From NCBI GenBank assembly GCA_003996215.1, contig QJPP01003463.1, forward strand, positions 62,001 to 126,000: 64,000 bases of DNA. Reading direction: 5' to 3'. This document shows positions 47,181 through 58,207 of this stretch, piece by piece; position 1 is the stretch's first letter; each line of letters opens with the position of its first letter. The position numbers were made by a program, and so were the translations under genes. The notes below the pieces were generated by a model, which was not told where the DNA came from, ran no database searches, and worked only from the letters and a program-made list of their open reading frames with translations. The stretch comes from Jaltomata sinuosa. Its lineage: Eukaryota; Streptophyta; Magnoliopsida; Solanales; Solanaceae.

Positions 47181-47906
47181 CACCACCATTAGCACCATTT
47201 GCAACTCTAGGTGCCTGAACCTTTTGGGGATTCTTCTTCTTCAATCTGCCTCTCGGCTTAGAAGACGAAGGTCTGTCAACCATAAATTTTACAGGGGAGC
47301 TTGCTACTTAATTATAGTCTCAGATGCTTGCAGCTTATTTAGCAACTTCGCAAGGGAAAAATCTATTTTGTTCATGTTGTAGTTCAAGAGAAATTGTTGA
47401 AAGCTTTCAGGCATAGTCTGCATCTACAAGACCATCTCAACTTGAGATTCCTTGTCAATCACAACTCCAAGTATCTCCAGCTCGTTCAAAAGATTCATCA
47501 TCTTAAGAATGTGCTCCCTGGCCGATGAGCCTTCAGACATTATATTTTTTAGGATGGCTTTCATGGTTGTCTGCTTTGTAGCATGATTTTGCTCTCCAAA
47601 CATCTCTTTGAGAGATTTCAGGATATGGAAAGCAGACGCCATAGATTGATGTTGATGCTGCAAGACATTGGCTATAGAAGCAAGAATGTAGCACATTGCT
47701 ATCTTATCAGCCTTAATCCACTTATCATAAGCCTTTACCTGATCATCGATCGTATTTTGAGGTTTCTCAGGGCACTCTTCAAGTAACACATACTTATAAC
47801 TCTCAGCAGTAAGTACAATATCCAAATTTCATTTCTAGTCTACATAATTCAGGCCCTCTAACTTATTTTGTTTCAATATGAAGGTTAAGGGAGTAAAAGA
47901 TGTCAT
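47181..47906 (-). pseudogene. gag: Copia gag
   Basis: The ATG at 47904-47906 opens MTSFTPLTFILKQNKLEG; two stops follow within the next 12 codons. From 47825 to 47424 the frame is open for 133 codons (UBN2-type gag: KWIKADKIAMCYILASI, HILKSLKEMFGEQN, REHILKMMNLLNEL). This is the usual copia nucleocapsid precursor layout. Just upstream, GTATCTCAGATT may be a decayed primer site. Confidence 0.82.
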
Positions 47907-48629
47907 TATTAATCTGAGATACGTAAAAAAAATAGATTATTAAACATGCATTAAAATATAAAAAAAACATAACACATATATCCATGCACATGAATAGTTA
48001 GATTTGTTAGGGAAACTTAACTCTTCAAGCAACTATATGAATCATGCAAGATATGTACCACATAAATTAAACAGAATCAACTCAGTTAGAGAGTGAACTG
48101 CTAATATTAATTAGCTAAATTTCATTAATAAATATTTGTACTATTGAACTAACATGTAACTCAATTGGAGAGTTAATACAAGTAATCAAGAAATCAGAGA
48201 CTAAAAACACAGTATTTGCTATATGAAGCTTATCAGATAGGAAAGAAGACATATATCAACATGTAAACTCATATATATACTGTTATTTTCTAATAAAAAC
48301 CATAGGGAATGATCTCTAATATCACTGGAATTTAAAAAATTATTTTTCCAATTTTTTTATTTTTCTAATAATAGAAAAACATCCAAAAAGCTATCTAAAC
48401 AACCCTAAATTGCCAAAAAAGCACTTAGGTCACAATAATATAGTGAGTCTTGTTAATTGGGCCATTTTTGATGAACCAGCTAAATTTTAGCTCAATCGGA
48501 GTTCGTCAAAATTTTTTGAAAACTCTACATTGGCAAACTTGGCCTATCGGTCGGGCGTAGGCAAGGGCCGTGCGCAAATTTGGGCTACTTGGAAAGAGGC
48601 GCTCGCGCATCGGCCAGCCTGATGGCCAG

Positions 48630-48775
48630 GTTTAGTGCATGATGGCATGCCTTCAACGTGCATCAACCAGCCTCCAGCACGCAATGGCATGCCTCCAGTG
48701 CATGTCGGCCTTCCTGATGGCTGGCCTCCAGCCCGCAATGGCATGCCTTCAGTGCGTCATGGCATGCCTTCACCG
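48630..48775. repeat. GGCATGCC palindrome cluster
   Basis: ATGGCATGCCT occurs at about 48641, 48683, 48737 and 48758, separated by TCCAGTGC- or TCAACGTGC-type words and surrounded by GC-rich sequence in an AT-rich context. A 66-codon minus ORF over it is repeat-driven. Confidence 0.75.
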
Positions 48776-49391
48776 CAGTTACCCCCTTAACAAAATGTAT
48801 AGATTTTAAACAGATACATACATGAATCATTCAGAAACTAAATATATATGTTTAAAATCATGAACCAAATTCAAAAATTAATAACATGCTCAGAAGGACT
48901 TCTAATCTTTATTTTAGAATTATTCTAAAAAAAATAATTTTTGAATGATTAATCAAGAACTCTCTCTAATCATGTTCAAAACGTAAGAACATCAGATTTA
49001 GTCATGCTCAAAACATAACGAATCCACTAATTTAATAATCACATATTTTTCATATACTATATGAACTACAGATTTGTTATGCATAAATCAGTAACGACAG
49101 ATTTCATATGCATACTTTTTAATATACATTATCTAGTATATGACAGGGAAAGCTTAAACAGGATCACATAACCTATAAATAATCTTGATGATGTAAGTAA
49201 ACTATGTGAACAAATATTTGTTGAAATTTCAACACATACACAAAGCCAAAATACAGTTGAAAAATAAATAGGAATGTACCTTCAGCCATGATTATTCAAG
49301 TGTTGTAGAGAATCTTCTTTGTAAGATAAGCTTAGGAGTCTTCTAGCCTATGCTTATCAAAGTGTATACCAAACTGATGGAGTTATAAGCA

Positions 49392-49399
49392 TATTTATA
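49392..49399 (-). promoter_or_regulatory. LTR TATA box
   Basis: TATAAATA on the minus strand, 100 bp before an ATGGCTGAAGG leader sequence. Confidence 0.55.
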
Positions 49400-49926
49400 G
49401 GTAGGCTAGGAACTCTTAGGCAAATAACTTTAACCCCATGAGCTTCTTATAATTATTTTTTACCATCAAAGAAATACTATATATGCATAACTTGGAGGAA
49501 AATTAATTGATTGATTTATTACTTTACTTGAAAGATAAGGTAATATTTAATTACAAAATATGTAATCCATAATTAAGTTTCTTAATAGAGAAAATCCTTT
49601 ATGAGTGAAAATAAGCAATATGGCCATAAATGCATATTCACTCAACTTAATAGTTATGCAACAATCACTTTATTAAGAATATATTGATACAAGAATCTTG
49701 GGGGTCATGCTTTAAATCAAATACTTTATTCCATGTATTATGATGTATAATATGTTCTAAACAATGTATCCAAAAACTTTATGAATGAGCTTAATATAAG
49801 TCATTCAGAGTCCAACTTTATTTTATCCAATGATCACAATATAATACATAAAAATCAAAATGTGCATTGTCATGTATAATAAAAAACGATAATGTCTAGA
49901 CAAAATGTTAGAGTATAAAAGCAAGA

Positions 49927-50370
49927 CTACAATGAGTTACTAAGTCTCATACGGGTTACATGATCCTTGAATACATTAGCTGGTAAACCTTTAGTCATAG
50001 GATCAACTATCATCATAGTAGTACTAACATGTTCAAAACTCACATCTTGCTTCTTGACATAGTCTATAACCATCAAATACTTTATGTCGATGTGCTTACT
50101 TTGGCTGCCACTCTTATTATTCTTTGAAAAGAATACTGCAGCTGAATTATCACAAAATATTCTCAAAGGCCTTGCTATGGAATCGATAATTTTAAGTCCA
50201 GAAGTAAAATTCTTCAGCCATGATGCATGTGATATAGCTTCATAGCATGCTATAAATTCAGCTTCCATTGTAGATGTTGCAACAATAGTTTGCTTAACAC
50301 GTCTTCAAGAGATAGCACCTCTAGTAAGAATGAAAATGTATCCAGAAATAGATTTACCACTATCCTTGCA
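49927..50370 (-). pseudogene. pol: RNase H end of a second copia pol
   Basis: An open frame of 113 codons (50268-49927) with MEAEFIACYEAISHASWL, FCDNSAAVFFSKN, KHIDIKYLMVIDYVKK and VDPMTKGLPANVFKDHV. RNase H removes template RNA. The end block is typical of the copia pol C-terminus and the stop at 49927 is probably the natural one. Confidence 0.85.
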
Positions 50371-51480
50371 TCAACTTAAATCAGAGTCTAAATACCCAAT
50401 GACTTCTAATGAGTCAGAATATTTGTATATTAGCTTAAAATACTTAGTTCCTTGAAAATATCTCAAAACCCTTTTACCAGATTTCCAATAATCAAGACCA
50501 GGGTTACTTTGATATCTACAAACAAGCATTCCTACCACAAAGGCAATATCAGGTCTAGTGCAGACCTGCACATACATAAGACTTCCTACAAGTGAAGCAT
50601 ATGTAATGCCTTTCATTTGATCTTGTTTAAATGTATTTTGTGGACATTGATTCAATGAGAATTTGTCACCCTTAATGATAGGTGCTGCTATAGGTGAATA
50701 ATTTTTCATTTCATATCTTTTCAGAATTCTTTCAATGTAGGCCTTTTGAGATAGTCCAAGCAATCGTTGGGATCTATCTCTGTGAATCTCAATGCCAATG
50801 ACAAAAGAGGCTTCACCCACATCCTTCATTTCAAAATTCTGGATAAGAAACTATTTTGTCTCATGCAATAACCCCAAATCACTACTAGCAAGTAAAATAT
50901 CATCCACATATAGGACTAAGAAAATATATTTTCTCTTACTTGTCTTAAGGTATATACATTAATCAATAATGTTCTCCATAAATCCAAATGAAGAGACAAC
51001 ATTATAAAATTTAATATACCATTGGTGGGAAGCCTGTTTTAGTCCATAAATAGATTTATTCAACTTGCAAATAAGGTGACTTTCATCTTTATCACAAAAT
51101 CCTTTAGGCTGACACATGCATATCTCTTCTTCAAGATCTCCATTCAAGAAAGCCATTTTCACATTCATTTGATGTAGCTCTAGATCAAAGTGAGCTACTA
51201 ATACCATGATTATTCTTAATAAATCCTTCTTTGATACATGAGAGAAGATTTTATGATAATCAATACCTTCCTTTTGAGTGAAATACTTGGTTACAAGTCT
51301 AGCTTTATATCTTTCAATATTACAAGAAGAGTCTCTTTTGATTTTTATAAACCCATTTAGATCCTATAATAGAGACTCCCTTTGGTAATTCAATGAGATT
51401 CCAAACTTTATTTTTGACCATAGATTCCAACTCTTCTTTCATGGCATCATACCAAAGTGTGGAGTATTTTCTTCACTCAT
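50371..51480 (-). pseudogene. pol: Reverse transcriptase of the second copia pol
   Basis: Order on the minus strand: FDLELHQMNVKMAFLNGDLEEEI (51195-51125), GFCDKDESHLICKLNKSIYG, QWYIKFYNV, catalytic YVDD at 50899-50910, MKDVGEASFVIGIEIHRDRS, LLGLSQKAYIERIL and the 152-codon open frame ending at 50371. An Ala-to-Val-type change and stops near 50960 and 50850 break it, but the active-site motif survives. Confidence 0.88.
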
Positions 51481-51559
51481 GACTTGTGAAAAAAAGCATG
51501 GATCGTTTTTAAGTCAAATATCATAATCAGACTCTTGGAGGTATACAACATAGCCACCA

Positions 51560-52830
51560 TAAATTGTTGGTTTACGAACTCTTGAGGATTTTATTACTTC
51601 CACTTGTTCAGGTGCTCCTTCAACAATAGGTTCAGGTAAAGTGGGTAATTCTTCATGTGGCTCATCAAGTGGTGGTGGTTCTTGAACTTATTTCTCTTCA
51701 GGTAATTCATGAGGAATTTGTCTGATTTGCATTCAAGTTCCCAATGTATAAAGGTACCACAGGTGATTCCCTTATTTCTTTCAGTTCCACCACTTGAGTT
51801 GAACTACTCCCACTTACTTCATGTTCCTCAAGGATCTTAGAATTTCTAGCCTCAACAATTTTAGGAGAATGAGACGGACAATAAAATCTAAATCCTTTAG
51901 AGTTAACCGGATAGCCTATAAAGAAACTGCTTATTGTTCTTTCATCTAACTTTTTTATATGTGGATTGTAAACCCTCACCTTAGTTGGATATCCCCAAAT
52001 GTGTAAATGGCTTAAACTAGGTTTCCGTCCTTTAAATAATTCAAAAGGTATCTTTGGGACAGCCTTAGATGGAATCCTATTTAAAATATACACAATTGTT
52101 TTTAAGGCTTCAGTCCATAAGGATAAAAATAAACTTGATCTGCTAATCATGCTTCATACTATGTCCATTAATGTCCAGTTCCTTCTTTCAGCTACACCAT
52201 TTTGTTGTGGTGTTCCACTAATGTTCGGTTCCTTTTTTCAGCCACACCATTTTGTTGTGGTGTTCTTGGCATGGTATATTGAGCTATTATACCTTATTTT
52301 TCAAGGAACTCAGTAAATGGACATTTAACTTTTCCCTTATTTGTGTACCTACCATAATATTCTCCACCCCAATCAGATCTTACAATTTTAATCTGAGCTT
52401 TACTTTGTTTCTCTACATCTATTTTAAAAAAACTTTAAAAGAATCAAGTGCTTCTGATTTATTAAATAGAAAATAGAGATACATGTATTTTGAATAATCA
52501 TCAATAAAAGAGATAAAATATCTCTCACCATTCAAGCAAGAGGTAGGAAAAGGTCCACAAATTATCTGTATGTATGATCTCAAGTAATTGAGAATTTCTT
52601 TTGGAACCCTTAGTGGATTTGTTGGTATGCTTACCCTTTATGCAGTCCACACAAGTCCCAAAGTCAGAAAAATCAAGAGCTTCTAGAACTCCATCATTAA
52701 TCAACCTTTTGATTCTTTCAATTAATATGTGTCCCAATATCTTGTGCCAACGACTTGATGAGTTCTCATTGATAATACATCGCTTAGTGCCAACTTCTTT
52801 ACCATGTAGAGTTAAGACATTACATTAAGT
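51560..52830 (-). pseudogene. pol: Integrase of the second copia pol
   Basis: Zinc-binding end: CVDCIKGKHTNKST (near 52650), followed by EIIHTDNLW with the first catalytic Asp. The middle is in several frames. The motif PQQNGVAERRN, which carries the catalytic Glu, is tandemly duplicated at 52171-52270. The C-terminal open frame (52150-51707) has SLWTEALKTIVYILNRIPSK, GRKPSLSHLHIWG and RTISSFFIGYP. It then enters a Ser/Glu-rich linker. Confidence 0.86.
52171..52270 (-). repeat. 50-bp tandem duplication over the integrase Glu motif
   Basis: 52171-52220 and 52221-52270 match except for a few bases (both hold CACCATTTTGTTGTGGTGTTC). As 50 is not a multiple of 3, the duplication shifts the frame. 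Confidence 0.9.
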
Positions 52831-53190
52831 CCTGGGGGATAGCTCAAATTTAAACAATTTACCATTTAAATTTCCAAAATCAATAACTTTATTGCCTTTC
52901 AAAAGTTTCATTGAAGAATAATGAAAATTAAAATCATAACCAGCTAATGATAATCTTGAAAGAGAAATTAAATTCCTAGAATAAGATGGAATATAAAAAG
53001 TATTTTTTAAATCTAATTGAAACCCATCTTTTAAAATGAGCCTATAAGTCCCCACGCTTTCCACATGTGATGCCGTCCTATTGCCAGAATAAACATTTTG
53101 TTCACTTCTCATCAGCTTCCTTAGAGTTAGAAAACCCTGCATGATTTTGTCAATATGAGTTGTGGAACCAAAATTAATCCACCATGTATT
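52831..53190 (-). pseudogene. pol: Protease of the second copia pol
   Basis: WWINFGSTTHI near 53180 stands where copia proteases have W-x-I-D-S-G-[AS]-T, so the catalytic Asp is Asn. The following open frame (53142-52825) has GTYRLILKDGFQLDLKNTFYIPSYSRNLISLSRL, the conserved second half. The domain is therefore nearly complete but inactive by sequence. Confidence 0.82.
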
Positions 53191-53990
53191 ATAAGAAACT
53201 TCAATGAAATTAAATTCATAACATACAAAGGTAAAATTACCTTTCTTCTCAAGTCATTTCTTATATTCAGGCATTCTTTCATGCAGTATCCATTCTTTCT
53301 ACAGAAATGGTAAGTATCTTTATCAAAACTGTCTTTCTTCTTCATAGGAACACTTTTGCCCTTCTTAGCATTTCTCTTATCATGAGTCACCAAATTAACA
53401 CTTTAGAGTATCTCATGTTTCAACCTCTCCTCTTCTTGAACACACATGGTCAAGATTTTATTGATTGACCATTTATATATGTGTGTTATAAGATATCTTG
53501 AACGGACTATATTCTACAGAAAGAGAGTTGAGAATAAAATGTATGAGAAATGGTGTTGACATATCAACCTCGAGGGACTTGAGTTTAGTAGAAACATCTC
53601 TCATCTCCATAATGTGCTCATGCACGGTACGACTTCTATCAAATGTCATACTTGAGAGCCTCTTCATAAGGGTGCTGGCCAACGCCTAGTCAGAGCTTAC
53701 AAATTATTCATCAATTGCTTTTATGTAAGCTTTGACTTTGTTGTTGTTAGGGATAGAACTCCTAATGCTTTGTCTTATATGAGATTTTATGAGCATTATG
53801 CTCAAGCGATTGGATCGCTCCCACCACTCATAAAAAGCCTTAGCCTCTGGCGTACTTGATTCCATGGATTTAGGTGATTCTTCCACACGGAGAGCCAGAT
53901 CTAGATCCGAGAACCGTAATGTGAGAAGGACTTTCTCCTTATATTCATTAAAGTTATCACCAGACAATATTGGAATTCAAGCATTTTTGT
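53191..53990 (-). pseudogene. gag: gag of the second copia element
   Basis: Open stretches at 53967-53704 (GDNFNEYKEKVLLTLRFSDLDLALRV, EWWERSNRLSIMLIK) and 53682-53473 (LMKRLSSMTFDRSRTVHEHIMEMRDV, FLIHFILNSLSVEYSPF) give the UBN2-type gag core. The zinc knuckle near 53330 reads CRKNGYCMKEC with its first Cys replaced by His, in TYHFCRK. The natural start is upstream of 53967 but is not clear. Confidence 0.82.
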
Positions 53991-54933
53991 TAAACAGAGC
54001 AGTAGAAAAGTTGTGTTAATTAAAAAAATAAGGATATACATACATAAGCTATGAAATACATAACCATCAAAGTGAATCGCGTAAATACCGATTCTAATTA
54101 AATTTTAAACTTTGATGTGGGTAGAGGTTGCAGCCCATGCATAAAGTTTACTTAACTTTATTAGACTAGTAAGCCAAATAAATATTGAAAATAATTCATA
54201 CCTGTGGGCATAGAATAATTTTCAACTGAAAGGTTTACTATCTTATTTCAATTAATCTAATCAAACTAGTTACTTCCCTGTGAGGTAAGATTACTAATTT
54301 AATAAGATAATCAAACTTTATTAGATTTTATTATTATATCTTAATCACTTAACTTTATATGATTAAGTAATTGAATTTTTTTATATCATATTCTCAGGAT
54401 GTTGTGGCTAACCCAATCATATAATATAAAGAACTCAGAATGACATCTCACAGTAGTTAATATTAATAATTAACTTAAACTTGATATTAATTATCAAAGT
54501 GTGAAAATGGATTGTATAGGCAAAGTTTACATCAAAGAGAACCTGATACACAAAATATCCCGCGTTAACAAGAAAAACCGCACAACAAGGGAATAGGCAG
54601 AGCCTACATATCTCTCGTTAAAATTTTATTCCCAATTTTAACACCAAAGTACTAGATGTGCAAATAAAATACATCTCTAATAGTGATATTAGCAGATTAA
54701 ACAAATTATCTTATTTTATACCACTATCAAATTTAGCACTAGAAACAAACAATCAATATTTGTCAAATCTTCATGGCAATTTACGAAAATAATTACAGAG
54801 GGAGAAATTAGATTTTTCCCAATTTAAATCAAACGCTACCAACCTATTATTATGACCTTTATAACAATTAATGATTACTTCAATGTTTGAGTATCTAAAC
54901 AACTTTTAAACCAAAGCAATGTATTTTGGTTAA
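53991..54933 (-). other. AT-rich leader of the second copia element
   Basis: No ORF, LTR end or primer binding site was recognised. It may be the 5' untranslated region or part of a 5' LTR. It ends abruptly at the TGTAATGACCC LTR start. Confidence 0.35.
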
Positions 54934-56179
54934 TGTAATGACCCTTCTGGTCATTTATGCGTGTTCTCCTTTCTTTCACCGTTAGAGCTTACCTATAGTA
55001 GACCTAATTCATTCATGGATAGCTGGGACCGGTAGTTCGGTGTCTGGGCCATTTGTTTGATCTTTTGTTCGTTCCTTGTTTTAGAGCTTTAAGCCTTTGA
55101 AATTGTTGACTTCAGTCAACATTCATGGTGAACATGCTCAGAACTGAATTTAGACAGTTTCGTTAGCCCCGGATGATGGACTTTGGTCTAGTGGGACCTT
55201 TGGTCGGGATCCGGAAGATTTTCATCTTGGAATTCTCTCTCGTTCTGTATTTTTAAGTCAGTTGGGCTTACTTGGTTGACTTTGGTCAATATTTAGAGAA
55301 GACGGTCTCGGATGGAAATTATGTTAGCGTTGTTAGCTCCAAAACTCCAAGTTTAGGCTATAGGGACCATTATTTTGGTTCCCGAATCTTTCGGACTTGA
55401 TTTCAACCATTGGGTTTTATTTTGGAAATAGTTGGCTAAAGGTTGATTTTGGGCGTGGGGTCCTCTTTTTGTTAAATAGAACTCCGATGGGATTTTCACT
55501 GATTTCATTGGATCCAGAATGACATTTTTAGTTGAATAGCTCAGCTCATTTTTGTTCACGGGACCCTGGATGCGTTCCCGGAAACCCAAAGTTTTAAAAA
55601 TCTCCAAAGGGCATTGCTGGTTGCTGGTGTAGCGCCAGGGCACTACCTGGGTCGCACCTGTGTGCTCACACCTGTTCCCAGGCCAGCGCCTTTGCGTGCC
55701 ATCTATCTCAGCCAGGCCAGCGCCACTGCGCTATGGCCAGCGCCCTTGCACCGGCGCCCCTGCGCCATTTTGGGCGCACCTGCGCCTAGCGGGCCAACTT
55801 TTATAAGTTTTTGGCAACATTGTTCTTCTTCATAATTCACTTTCCAACTTTGAATTCTCCACCTAAAAAACTCCCAAAACCTTCATTTTCCACCATTGTT
55901 CCTCCCTTATGACTGGATATTAATATTGGATGATCCTTGCTCATTTATTTGGCTTCTAAAGCGGGTAAGTAACTCGTTTAATTCCTGATTTCTCCATTGA
56001 TTTCCTCTTCTAAATTCTTGAATGGTGGGCTGTTTTGTGCCCCAATTGTTGTCCGTTTCTGCTCGAATTTTGAGCATATGCTCTCGGGATAGTAAGGAAC
56101 ACTTTGGTATTTTTCATTTTTGGTTTCGGGTTGTGATGCCCATGGGCCTATTTGTGACCCAGATTTTGACCTAGTTATA
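54934..56179 (+). mobile_element. LTR fragment of the 26338 family
   Basis: Starts TGTAATGACCCTTCTGGT like the LTR at 26338; the GACCGGTA(T/G)TTCGG and GGCCATTTGTTTGATC words also match. The rest is diverged. A GC-rich hairpin cluster lies at 55620-55800, followed by a leader-like segment. The LTR breaks at 56180, where another LTR begins; the remainder would lie beyond the window. Confidence 0.75.
55620..55800 (+). repeat. GCGC-N4-GCGC hairpin cluster
   Basis: AGCGCCACTGCGCT, GGCGCCCCTGCGCC and GGCGCACCTGCGCC are perfect five-base stems with four-base loops; AGCGCCTTTGCGTG and AGCGCCCTTGCACC are decayed copies. The surrounding LTR is not GC-rich. Confidence 0.8.
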
Positions 56180-56524
56180 TGTAACGACCGGGTCCGTCAT
56201 TATTCCAATCGTGCCAAGTCTTAGAGTTAGAAAACTCCAGGTTTGGGAGTTTGAAATTCTGGGCTAGGCTAGCCTCGGTCGGTTTTGGAGCGAGATAGAG
56301 TCTAGGTAAATCTGGGTAAGGATGGGTTTAGGTGTCTTGTGTTAAGCTAGTTTTCCGCGTAGCCAAGACATAAAGGAGTTCGGGGGACTTTTTGAAATCT
56401 CTCTTGGGTAAGTAGAACTCCAAAATCGCGCTTGATGTGAAGGGGTTATTTTGGGACGTTGGGGAAAGCAAGTGTATTGCGAAATGGCCAAAACTGGCAG
56501 ATTTCTGGATATTCTGTCTGTGAC

Positions 56525-56697
56525 GAGCGCGGTCAGGCGCGATAGCGGCCACTGCTATCGCGGGCAGGCGCGATAGCGGCCACTGCTATCGCAGTGGAAA
56601 TTACCTCTATAGCAGCGGGCAAGGGGCGGTCAACCCACTTAAGACCGCTATAGCGGCAGCCAACTGCTATAGCAGAGCAGGGACCGCTATAGAGCAC
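56525..56697 (+). repeat. CCGCTATAGCGG cluster with 31-bp duplication
   Basis: Dyads CCGCTATAGCGG, CTGCTATAGCAG and CACTGCTATCGCAGTG occur. A 31-bp unit (56534-56564 and 56565-56595) is present twice here but once in the element's 3' LTR. Confidence 0.8.
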
Positions 56698-57919
56698 CGA
56701 TGGGGTTTTAATGCAGAAACATTCCCCAAAGCTTCAGATTTTCACAAGTTCATTTTGGGAGAAGGGCTAGGTGATTTCCAGGTGTTTTCCTTATTCTTCC
56801 GTCAAAAATCTTCCCTAAGGTAAGGCTTTTGTTCACCAAACTTTGTAATACGTTTCCTATGTGGTAGAATTGCTAGGAAGGAAATTGGGGAAGGGTTGGA
56901 ATGACCTAGTGATAGTGGAATTCGGGGAAAGAAGGGGATTCCAAGCATGTATGTTCTTGGGTATTGTTAAAATTATGTTATTATGATCATAGGTTGTTAA
57001 ATTCTCTTTTTTAATCTGTAAAAATGATAGAACTAGGAGAACTAACGGTGTGAAGCCCAAGAAAAAGGGTGGAATGATCATGGGTGGCCTGGGGTTTGGG
57101 GATTTAGTATAATCCGAGTAATTTTCAGGCCTTCTGTGTTAATTGTATGTACTTGTGTATTATTTTAGACTAAGAACGAGAAAGGAATCTGAAACATCGG
57201 ATTCTAGGATCAATGTTCAGGTGGGAACGCAACCACGAAGCCAGAATTGCATCAGTGTAGCTGCTTGGCGCCCAGGTAGGCTAGGTTTTCATGAGTATTT
57301 AGACCTGTTTACTTTCTATACTTGTTATATAGTAGAAATGGAGAATCCATGTTTTAGGCCTCCGGGCACAGAGTTTGGCGAATTCGGGTTGGTTTATATT
57401 TCTAGGATGTACGGAATGGCTGGTCTTATGGGTTGTATTATGTGGTTAGCTTATTTATATTGTTGTGGCCAGTTGATAGGTCATGGGGACTAGTTTGTCA
57501 GGAAGGTTTGGGGAACCGGGAAGGTGCTTGGGAAGCATATGGGAACGGGAATAGGAGACTCCTAGGTGGGGTTTCAGGAATGGTTGTGGCTTTAGGCTTA
57601 GCGGTGGTCTTGCAAAGGTTAAGAGGGAATTCGCATAGCATGCGTGTATGTTTATTAAAATAAAAAGGGCGAACCAGGAATATAGTCTTTGGACGGGAAT
57701 GGGTGGTTCGTATTTGTACTCGGAAAAGGGGTAGGTGATGGCTTCATATTTCTGCGCATGTGTATATTCATTATACTCATTGTCTAAGTAATTGTGTGCA
57801 TTACATTGCTTAGGGGAATTGTGTGGAATGTCTAAGTTCGGTTTACAGTCTATGTTTGAATGGGTTTTACTTGTTGGCCTTATAAGGGGTGTGCATTCAT
57901 TCTATTGACTGTTGTTGTT

Positions 57920-58075
57920 GACATTCGGTTGGCTCGGGTACCACGCCTAGTATGGGTATAACACATGGTTGGCATGGGTACCACACCTGGTACGAGCATA
58001 ACAAAATATTGGCACAGGTACCACACCTGGTACAGGTTACTATTCGGTTGGTTTGGGTACCACGCTTGGTATGGG
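57920..58075 (+). repeat. GTACCA hairpin array
   Basis: Four units, with GTACCACACCTGGTAC in the second and third and GTACCACGCCTAGTAT and GTACCACGCTTGGTAT in the outer ones. Confidence 0.8.
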
Positions 58076-58207
58076 TTTACTTTATTGCATATTGCATTGT
58101 GATTATTGTATTGCATTGGCTGATATTGGTTCCTTGAGTGAACCAGGCTATTATGGAAATTGTGATACTTGTTGGTGGCCCTTGAGCGACCGAGAATCCT
58201 GTTATAT

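Larger units (their letters stand above)
47907..49926 (-). mobile_element. Copia-type LTR and leader, minus orientation
   Basis: No coding sequence. A TATA box at 49392-49399 is followed by a leader-like stretch with AATCATGGCTGAAGGTACATTCC near 49280. A palindrome-rich GGCATGCC cluster lies at 48630-48775. It fits between the end of one copia pol (49927) and the start of another gag (47906). It could be the 3' LTR of the former or the 5' LTR of the latter; no clean TG/CA ends, purine tract or primer site settle this. Confidence 0.5.
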
